In this document: positions 6,757 through 11,917 of the stretch, in pieces | Position numbering within the stretch: the stretch's first letter is position 1 | How the letters are laid out: the number at the start of each line of letters is the position of its first letter | Source: JAAYGT01 sp050252075 | GTDB lineage: Bacteria; Pseudomonadota; Gammaproteobacteria; Burkholderiales; Burkholderiaceae_B | DNA: 11,917 nt | Direction: 5' to 3' | NCBI GenBank assembly: GCA_050252075.1 | Contig: JBFWLP010000100.1 | Coordinates: 1-11,917 of the forward strand | Program-made: the position numbers and the translations under genes | The notes under the pieces: generated by a model | What the model was told of the DNA's origin: nothing | Database searches by the model: none | Seen by the model: only the letters and a program-made list of their open reading frames with translations

Positions 6757-6823
6757 TCCAGCAAGGCCGTGAAGCGGCCGGCGATTTACCCACCAAAGAC
6801 TCACCACCGACGGAGAAGACCCC

Positions 6824-7810
6824 ATGACGCTCACCGTATCCCGACGAGACTGCCTGATCGCACTCGGCGCCGCCGCACTTGCCCCCACCAGCTGGGCCCA
6901 GACACCGGCATGGCCTACCCGCGCCGTAAGTATTGTCGCCCCCACCGGCGCAGGAAGCGGCACCGACATGATCGCGCGCATTGTTGCCGAAAAGCTGGCA
7001 ACGGCACTGGGCCAGCCGTTTGTGGTTCAGAACCGGCCCGGCGCCAATGGCTTGCTGGGCCTGGAACACACCCTGCGCCAGCCGGCGGACGGCTACACGC
7101 TGACGCTGGTGACTTCATCGTCAACCGTAGTGAACCAGGCGCTGCAGCCCAAGCTGCCCTACGATGTCACGCAAGACATTATCCCCATCATCTTTGTGGC
7201 GGCGGCGGGCAGTCATCTGGTGGTAACGCCTGACTTTCCGGCCAAGACACTGGGCGAATTCATTGATCTGGCGCGGGCCGAGCCGGACAAATACGATTAT
7301 GGCAGCTGGGGTCTGGGATCGTCGGGGCATCTGCTGATGGAATGGCTGATGTCGCAGGCCAAAATTTCCTTACGCCATGTGCCCTACAAAACCGTGTCGC
7401 AAATTTATCCCGACCTTCAGGGCGGGCGATTGAAAGTGGCCTGGGTGGACTCTGCCAGTTCGATTCCCCTGATCAAAAGCGGTGCCTTGCGGGCTCTGAC
7501 CACCAGTGCATCGCGCCGGGGCCCCGCTCTGCCCGAGCTGCCCACGTTTACAGAACAGGGCTATCCGTTCAATGCCGATGCGTGGTTCGGCCTGTTCGCC
7601 CCCAAAGGCACCCCGCAAAACGTCATTGACACGGCCAATAAAGTCTTGCGCGACGGACTGCAAGAAGCCGATTACCAGCAACGGCTGCAGCAGCTTAACC
7701 TGTTGAATTACGCCTATATGGAGCCGCAGGCCCTTCAAAAAGTGGTCAGTGACGACCTGGCCTTCTGGAAGACGCTGGTGCAGCAAAACAATATCTCGAT
7801 CACGAACTAG
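6824..7810 (+). CDS. Bug-family tripartite tricarboxylate transporter receptor
   Basis: This intact 328-residue receptor has the normal family length. The N-terminus contains SRRDCLIALG followed by a hydrophobic stretch and an Ala-X-Ala-like end near SWAQ (residue 26), which resembles a Tat-type or ordinary export signal. The mature part shows WPTRAVSIVAPTGAGSGTDMIAR, QNRPGANGLLG, GSWGLGSSGHL and LPELPTFTEQGYPF, all standard Bug motifs for binding a carboxylate ligand in the periplasm. No TctA or TctB membrane gene is in the window, so it is an orphan receptor, as is common in Alcaligenaceae. GGAGA (6812-6816) lies seven bases before the ATG. It sits between the lyase and the hydro-lyase genes, so its ligand is probably the substrate of that pathway. 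Confidence 0.92.
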   Translation: MTLTVSRRDCLIALGAAALAPTSWAQTPAWPTRAVSIVAPTGAGSGTDMIARIVAEKLATALGQPFVVQNRPGANGLLGLEHTLRQPADGYTLTLVTSSSTVVNQALQPKLPYDVTQDIIPIIFVAAAGSHLVVTPDFPAKTLGEFIDLARAEPDKYDYGSWGLGSSGHLLMEWLMSQAKISLRHVPYKTVSQIYPDLQGGRLKVAWVDSASSIPLIKSGALRALTTSASRRGPALPELPTFTEQGYPFNADAWFGLFAPKGTPQNVIDTANKVLRDGLQEADYQQRLQQLNLLNYAYMEPQALQKVVSDDLAFWKTLVQQNNISITN

Positions 7811-7825
7811 ATATCGCGATTTCCC

Positions 7826-9100
7826 ATGGGCAAAACAATCACCGAGAAAATTCTCGCCCGTGCGGCCGGCTTGCCGGCCGTGTCGGCGGGACAGGAAATT
7901 CGGGTCAAACCGGATTACGTGCTGGCCTACGACTGGCCGGGCCAGACCGATGTCATTTTTCGGGAAATCGAGGAACGCTTCGGCCTTCAGGCGCTGGTTG
8001 AACCTGACCGCTTTGGCGTCTTTATCGATCACATGACCAGTGCCCCTTCCGCAAAAGAGCAAGCCTTTCATGCCGAAACGCTGGCCAACTGCGCACGGTA
8101 CGGCATTGCCGTCTATGAAAACCGGGGGATCGGCCACCATGTGGCGTCCGAGGTAGGTTACGCAGCACCCGGCGCCTTCGTCGTTCACTTTGACGGCCAT
8201 GTCAGTCAACTGGGAGCGTTCGGAACCCTGGCGATAGGCCTGCGGCGCAGCCTGATCGAAGCATTTGTTCAACCCGCCATCGAGTTCACCGTTCCCGCGA
8301 CGGTACGCGTGGATTTTCACGGTCGGCTTCAGCCCGGCGTCATGGCCCGCGATGTGTTTCACCACCTGATCGACACCCTGGGGCCGGACAGCTGCAGTTT
8401 CCAGGTATTGGAGCTGGGAGGGCCGGGTGTGTCGACACTGACAACATCGGATCTGCAGGAACTGGGCGGACTGGCCATGTTCGTGGGCGCCTGTACCGCC
8501 ATTGTGAATCCGGAAGACGATACCCGCTACACGCAGGCTCGCGAAAGCGCGCGGCATGACTTCGGTCGCCCGGTCAGTGACCACGACGCACACTACACGG
8601 CGCGCCATTCGATCAATTTAAGCGCGATCGAACCAATGGCCGCCGCGCCACATACTTCCGCCAACATCGTCAAACTGAGCGATTGCGCCGGAGTCGCTAT
8701 CCATAAAGGCTATATCGGGTCGTGCGTTTCCGGACGCCTGGAAGACTTGCGCGCCGCGGCGCAATTGCTGAAAGGCCGCCGCATTCACCCTGACTTCACC
8801 TTGCACGTCGTTCCCACCAGCCAGGCCATTCTTCAGGCGGCCACGCACGAAGGCTTGATCGCCACGTTGTCCGACGCGGGCGCCCGCATTGGCATGCCTA
8901 CCTGCGACTATTGCTACGGGCGCAACAAATTGCTTGATGCGGGCGAGCGGGCCGTGTCAACGGGCACGCTGAACGTGCGCGGCAGAATGGGCGAGATCAA
9001 CGCCGAAATCTACCTGTGCAGCCCGGCCACGATCGCCGCGACCGCCTTGAACGGCTGCATCACCGACCCCCGTCAGTATTTCGACCGGCACCCGTCATGA
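7826..9100 (+). CDS. LeuC/aconitase-superfamily hydro-lyase, large subunit
   Basis: The 424-residue protein begins MGKTITEKIL as LeuC/DmdA-type large subunits do. The three cysteines expected to hold a [4Fe-4S] cluster are present: Cys300 in IGSCVSGR and Cys360/Cys363 in PTCDYCYG. Asp68-His69 matches the DH catalytic pair. Two other motifs are altered: the usual DSHT reads DGHV (123-126), losing the substrate-binding Ser, and the usual NRNF-x-GR reads TLNVRGR (381-387), losing the first Arg but keeping the last. It works with the small subunit encoded next (ATGA overlap). The start has no clear ribosome-binding site but follows the Bug stop by 15 bases, so coupling is likely. The reaction is a reversible hydration/dehydration of a hydroxy di- or tricarboxylate, but not confidently isopropylmalate or citrate. 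Confidence 0.88.
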   Translation: MGKTITEKILARAAGLPAVSAGQEIRVKPDYVLAYDWPGQTDVIFREIEERFGLQALVEPDRFGVFIDHMTSAPSAKEQAFHAETLANCARYGIAVYENRGIGHHVASEVGYAAPGAFVVHFDGHVSQLGAFGTLAIGLRRSLIEAFVQPAIEFTVPATVRVDFHGRLQPGVMARDVFHHLIDTLGPDSCSFQVLELGGPGVSTLTTSDLQELGGLAMFVGACTAIVNPEDDTRYTQARESARHDFGRPVSDHDAHYTARHSINLSAIEPMAAAPHTSANIVKLSDCAGVAIHKGYIGSCVSGRLEDLRAAAQLLKGRRIHPDFTLHVVPTSQAILQAATHEGLIATLSDAGARIGMPTCDYCYGRNKLLDAGERAVSTGTLNVRGRMGEINAEIYLCSPATIAATALNGCITDPRQYFDRHPS

Positions 9101-9612
9101 AAGAAGAACCTTTTCGCGGCCGAATCGCCTACGTATTTGCCGAAGATCACTTTGATGTCGACCAGATCGTGGGCATTGAAAACTGCGGGGAACAAGACCT
9201 GAATGTATTGCTGCAGGTTTCCATGAAATCATTCGACCCGGATTTTGCCGTGAAGGTGCGCGTGGGCGACATGATAGTGGGCGGCCGCAATTTCGGATAC
9301 GGCCACCCGCATTATCCGGCCATGCGGTATATGCGGCACCTGGGTATTCGCGCCGTCATTGCCGAATCGTTCGCTCCCGGCTTTTGGCAGAACGAGATCA
9401 ACATGGGTTTCATTCCCCTGGCCTGCCCCGGCATTTTGTCGGCCGTTGACCGCTGGCATTCGCTGGAAGTGCACCCGTCGGGAAGGCTTGTGAATCTGGA
9501 CACCGGCGCCGAGCTTGCGTTCCAGCCGCTGTCGGCACGGCAACGGGACATCATTGACGCGGGCGGATTCATTCCCTACCTGCAAAAAAAGACCCGCGCG
9601 CTGGACAACTAG
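9097..9612 (+). CDS. LeuD/aconitase-superfamily hydro-lyase, small subunit
   Basis: This 171-residue swivel-domain subunit starts in the ATGA overlap with the large-subunit stop. Recognisable family elements are FDVDQIVGI (in place of the TD-x-I motif), SFDPDF, VGGRNFGYG and GIRAVIAESFAPGFWQNEINMGF. After NFGYG, canonical LeuD and aconitase have GSSREHAP with the catalytic Ser and an Arg; here the stretch is GHPHYPAM, so both are missing. It must be read together with the Ser and Arg changes in the large subunit: a matched, divergent pair rather than a single decayed gene, since frame, length and coupling are intact. The stop overlaps that of the convergent flavin-reductase gene by four bases. 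Confidence 0.88.
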   Translation: MKEEPFRGRIAYVFAEDHFDVDQIVGIENCGEQDLNVLLQVSMKSFDPDFAVKVRVGDMIVGGRNFGYGHPHYPAMRYMRHLGIRAVIAESFAPGFWQNEINMGFIPLACPGILSAVDRWHSLEVHPSGRLVNLDTGAELAFQPLSARQRDIIDAGGFIPYLQKKTRALDN

Positions 9613-10235
9613 GGATCGTAGGGCGGCCTGCGCATCGAAAACGTGTTGTCTTGCGACACCACCACATACTGCGAATAACCCAAACGACCAATCGGCCGCA
9701 GCTTGTCGATATCTACCCGCCCATTCGACAGCACGCTGTCGTCGATGTGTACGCCCAGCACCCGCCCGATGACCATGGTGTTGCGCCCGTCGCCCTGCGC
9801 CGGCAATTCGACCACCTGATGCACCACACACTCCAGGTGGATGGGCGACTGCTTCACCCGTGATGGCCGAACCCGCTCGGCGGGCAGCTTGTCGACGCCC
9901 GCCTTTAAAAATTCATCGATACCGTGAGGCCAGGGTGCGGATGACACGTTCACGGCATCGCGCAGCGGCCACGTGGCCACATTGACCACAAATTCGGGTA
10001 CCTGCCCCAGGTTCCCCAAGGTATCTTTCACCCCACCGTCGGTGGCATGGTGGCCGTTCATGCAAACCATGACCATGGGAGGCTCTTCGGAAATGGCATT
10101 GAAGAAACTGTACGGAGCCAGATTCTCGCGCCCCTGAAGGTCGCAGGTGGAAATCCAGCCGATGGGGCGTGGAACCACACAGGCTTTGAATGGGTTGATC
10201 GGCAACCCGTGATCGCGTGTAACGTCAAAAAACAT
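9609..10235 (-). CDS. Flavin-reductase-like FMN-binding protein (DIM6/NTAB family)
   Basis: From the ATG at 10235 the protein has 208 residues. The FMN-binding signature is near the N-terminus: PRPIGWIST at about 22-30, followed by ENLAPYSFFNAISEEPPMVM. The family includes NAD(P)H:flavin reductases and flavin-binding oxidoreductases that often supply reduced flavin to monooxygenases. The frame extends to a TTG at 10292, but the ATG follows a purine-rich GGAAGGGCGG (about 10242-10251 on the minus strand) and fits the family N-terminus. It is a single gene running against the LeuD-like gene, with stops that share CTAG. No partner oxygenase is in the window, so its role here is unknown. Confidence 0.85.
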   Translation of the reverse strand: MFFDVTRDHGLPINPFKACVVPRPIGWISTCDLQGRENLAPYSFFNAISEEPPMVMVCMNGHHATDGGVKDTLGNLGQVPEFVVNVATWPLRDAVNVSSAPWPHGIDEFLKAGVDKLPAERVRPSRVKQSPIHLECVVHQVVELPAQGDGRNTMVIGRVLGVHIDDSVLSNGRVDIDKLRPIGRLGYSQYVVVSQDNTFSMRRPPYDP

Positions 10236-10301
10236 TTCAACCGCCCTTCCGGTATGTAGTGGCCATGGTGATGATAGTAGCTCGGGGATCAACGACGCAT
10301 A

Positions 10302-10340
10302 TTGCCATGATAGAATCCATTTGTATATTTATGTATACGG
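10302..10340 (+). promoter_or_regulatory. Candidate promoter with TGTATA repeats before the dehydrogenase
   Basis: TTGCCA (10302-10307) and TATATT (10324-10329) form a -35/-10 pair with a 16-base spacer. TGTATA occurs at 10322-10327 and again exactly ten bases later at 10332-10337, the second copy within the palindrome GTATAC (10333-10338). The repeats overlap the -10 and the predicted start, a good place for a repressor such as the downstream GntR protein. The region 10236-10414 also has to hold the promoter of the divergent flavin-reductase gene, which I could not place. Confidence 0.35.
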
Positions 10341-10414
10341 AATAGTCGCGATGTGCTGATCAGAACCCAGGTAAAGCACACCCCATTGTTCCGAATTTTT
10401 ACGACACCGCCACC

Positions 10415-11482
10415 ATGACACTATCAACCGCCCCCCTTGAGCTTCTGGTTTTGCCCGGCGATGGCATTGGCCCGGAAATTACCGAGGCCACCCTTACTGT
10501 ACTGCAGCATGCCAACCGCCTGCTCACTCTGAATTTGTCGTTCAGCCACGACGACATCGGTTTCGCCGGGCTGGAGCGCTATGGCCACACCATTCCGGAT
10601 GCGCTGGTGGAAAGGGCTCGTTCGGTCAGCGGCATAGTCCTGGGCCCCTGCGATACCTTTGCCTACCCGGCCGGCGGCGTGAATCCGTCGTCGCGGCTTC
10701 GGCTGGCGCTGGATCTGTATGCCAATATTCGCCCCAGCCGCCGTCTGGCCGGAGTAAACAGTCTGGCCAGCCTTATGGATCTGGTCATTGTGCGCGAGAA
10801 TACGGAAGGCTTTTACGCCGACCGGAACATGTTTCAAGGGCCCGGCGAATTCATGCCCACCCCTGACCTGGCACTGGCCGTGCGCAAGGTCACCCGCGAA
10901 GGCTCCCGGCGCATTGCACGGCAGGCCTGCGAGCTGGCCATGAAACGCCGCAGGAAACTCACCATTGTCAGCAAGGCCAATGTGCTCAAGCTCAGCGACG
11001 GCCTGTTCCTGGAAGAGGTGCGCGCCGTACTGCAAAACTATCCCACGCTTGCCGTCGACCACGAACTGGTCGACGCGATGGCCTCCCACTTGGTAAAAAG
11101 CCCGGAGAAATACGACGTTATTGTCACCACCAATATGTTCGGCGACATCCTGTCCAATCTGGCCTCGGAGCTGGTCGGGGGGCTGGGCCTGGCCGGCTCC
11201 ATCAATATCAGCGACACGCACGGCATGGCGCAGGCATCGCACGGCTCGGCCCCCGATATTGCCGGGAAAGGTATCGCCAACCCTTGCTCGCTGCTGTTTT
11301 CGGCGGCCATGCTGCTGGCGTGGCTGGGGGAAAAGCACCAACGGCCCGAGCTGGTGCACGCGGCGCAACGCATAGACAGCGCGGTCATGCAAACGGTTCA
11401 ATCACCCGCCACATGCACGCCCGATCTGGGCGGCGGGCTGGGCACCCGAGCGTTTGCCGATGCCGTATGTGAAAAAATGTAA
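10415..11482 (+). CDS. Isocitrate/isopropylmalate dehydrogenase-family enzyme
   Basis: The 355-residue protein has all core elements of the beta-decarboxylating dehydrogenases: GDGIGPE (15-21), Arg94 and Arg106 (LDLYANIRP), RENTEGFY (127-134), SKANVLK (186-192) with the catalytic Lys187, Asp220, MFGDILSN with metal ligand Asp244, and HGSAPDIAGKGIANP (276-290). The PDIAG sequence in the coenzyme loop is typical of NAD rather than NADP enzymes. These enzymes oxidise and decarboxylate a 2-hydroxyacid with a beta-carboxylate, using Mg2+ or Mn2+. RENTEGFY rather than RELTGG-type sequence places it nearer to NAD-isocitrate, homoisocitrate and tartrate dehydrogenases than to LeuB. There is no clear ribosome-binding site before the ATG; a GntR gene follows after 38 bases. 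The substrate could be the product of the LeuCD-like enzyme. Confidence 0.9.
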   Translation: MTLSTAPLELLVLPGDGIGPEITEATLTVLQHANRLLTLNLSFSHDDIGFAGLERYGHTIPDALVERARSVSGIVLGPCDTFAYPAGGVNPSSRLRLALDLYANIRPSRRLAGVNSLASLMDLVIVRENTEGFYADRNMFQGPGEFMPTPDLALAVRKVTREGSRRIARQACELAMKRRRKLTIVSKANVLKLSDGLFLEEVRAVLQNYPTLAVDHELVDAMASHLVKSPEKYDVIVTTNMFGDILSNLASELVGGLGLAGSINISDTHGMAQASHGSAPDIAGKGIANPCSLLFSAAMLLAWLGEKHQRPELVHAAQRIDSAVMQTVQSPATCTPDLGGGLGTRAFADAVCEKM

Positions 11483-11520
11483 AATCGACACGCTTCCCCA
11501 ACCTTGCCACAGTTCCAGCC

Positions 11521-11917
11521 ATGCGCGCTTCCGAGCCAAAACCTTTCGACGACGACCTCACCGATAGCGAAAAAGACGCCAAGGCGCTGCCGCGCAGCGA
11601 GCTGGCCTATCGGCACATTCGCGAGGCCATACGCTCGGGCCGTTTCCGCCCGGGCGACCGACTGCGCGAAGTGGATCTGGCCACCGAACTTTCACTAAGC
11701 CGCACCCCCATACGCCAGGCCCTGGCCAAACTGGAAGCCAACGGCCTGATCGTGAATGATCCGATACGCGGCCTGATGGTGACCGAACTGGATTTCAGCG
11801 CGATCAACGAGCTCTATTACATTCGCGAAGTACTGGAGGGCACGGCGGCGCGTCTGGCCGCCCAGCACGCGTCCGACGTCGAGCTGTCCATACTGGCCGA
11901 CCTGTGCGAACAATACA
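11521..11917 (+). CDS. GntR-family (FCD type) regulator, N-terminal part
   Basis: The gene runs off the window after 132 codons. Residues about 26-90 form a GntR winged helix-turn-helix: AYRHIREAIRSGRFRPGDRLRE, then DLATELSLSRTPIRQALAKLEANGLI and the wing PIRGLMVTEL. The following FSAINELYYIREVLEGTAARLAA is the first helix of an FCD ligand-binding domain. It starts 38 bases after the dehydrogenase stop on the same strand, so it is probably co-transcribed and controls that gene and perhaps the lyase/LeuCD-like operon. FCD regulators usually bind small carboxylic acids, often as repressors released by the ligand. No ribosome-binding site is obvious before the ATG; the C-terminal residues that bind metal and ligand lie outside the window. 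Confidence 0.9.
   Translation, partial: MRASEPKPFDDDLTDSEKDAKALPRSELAYRHIREAIRSGRFRPGDRLREVDLATELSLSRTPIRQALAKLEANGLIVNDPIRGLMVTELDFSAINELYYIREVLEGTAARLAAQHASDVELSILADLCEQY

Noticed and set aside
6765..6779. GGCCG-TGAAG-CGGCC hairpin between lyase and Bug genes
   Set aside because: It is a five-base stem with no T-run; at most it affects mRNA stability, and such short stems are common in GC-rich spacers.
7370..8608. Long open frame (412 codons) on the minus strand
   Set aside because: It lies antisense to the end of the Bug gene and most of the LeuC-like gene, has a low-complexity, charged composition typical of a shadow frame in GC-rich coding DNA, and matches no family I know.
10424..11401. 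Open frame of 325 codons antisense to the dehydrogenase gene
   Set aside because: The plus-strand gene has every catalytic motif of its family; the antisense frame has none and is a codon-bias shadow.

Overview
The window looks like part of a GC-rich betaproteobacterial chromosome, most likely family Alcaligenaceae (Bordetella, Pusillimonas or Advenella type). This is inferred from two orphan tripartite-tricarboxylate (Bug-type) solute receptors, the mix of LysR and GntR regulators, and gene content centred on polycarboxylate catabolism. No species call is possible from the sequence alone. There are no RNA genes, insertion sequences or CRISPR arrays.

Layout. (1) Positions 2-1427, plus strand: the 3' end of tcuA (FAD tricarballylate dehydrogenase) overlapping a complete tcuB (Fe-S/membrane electron-transfer partner). 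(2) Positions 1399-5570, minus strand: a cluster transcribed leftward in the order thiol-dioxygenase-like cupin, Bug receptor (broken), a four-domain rhodanese, LysR regulator. It has a well-formed candidate promoter with a LysR-type dyad centred near -64, and an intrinsic terminator/attenuator directly in front of the rhodanese ribosome-binding site. (3) Positions 5571-5895: an AT-rich divergent control region. (4) Positions 5896-9612, plus strand: an operon encoding an isocitrate lyase/PEP mutase-family enzyme, a second Bug receptor, and a two-subunit LeuC/LeuD (aconitase-superfamily) hydro-lyase. (5) Positions 9609-10235, minus strand: a flavin-reductase-like FMN protein whose stop overlaps that of the LeuD-like gene. 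(6) Positions 10415-11917, plus strand: an isocitrate/isopropylmalate dehydrogenase-family enzyme followed by a GntR/FCD regulator cut by the window edge.

How the genes may work together. The rightward genes have the parts for a branched or unsaturated di/tricarboxylate route: uptake receptor, aconitase-type hydro-lyase, C-C lyase of the methylisocitrate/dimethylmalate lyase type, and a beta-decarboxylating dehydrogenase. The hydro-lyase lacks several residues that are near-invariant in aconitase and LeuCD, including the small-subunit serine/arginine motif, so its substrate or chemistry probably differs from isopropylmalate isomerisation. The leftward cluster suggests oxidation of a thiol-containing acid with sulfur handling by the rhodanese. 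Its receptor gene carries an in-frame amber codon and appears to lack an internal segment, so it is probably decaying. The LeuCD-like/lyase cluster is the best candidate for an uncharacterised pathway.
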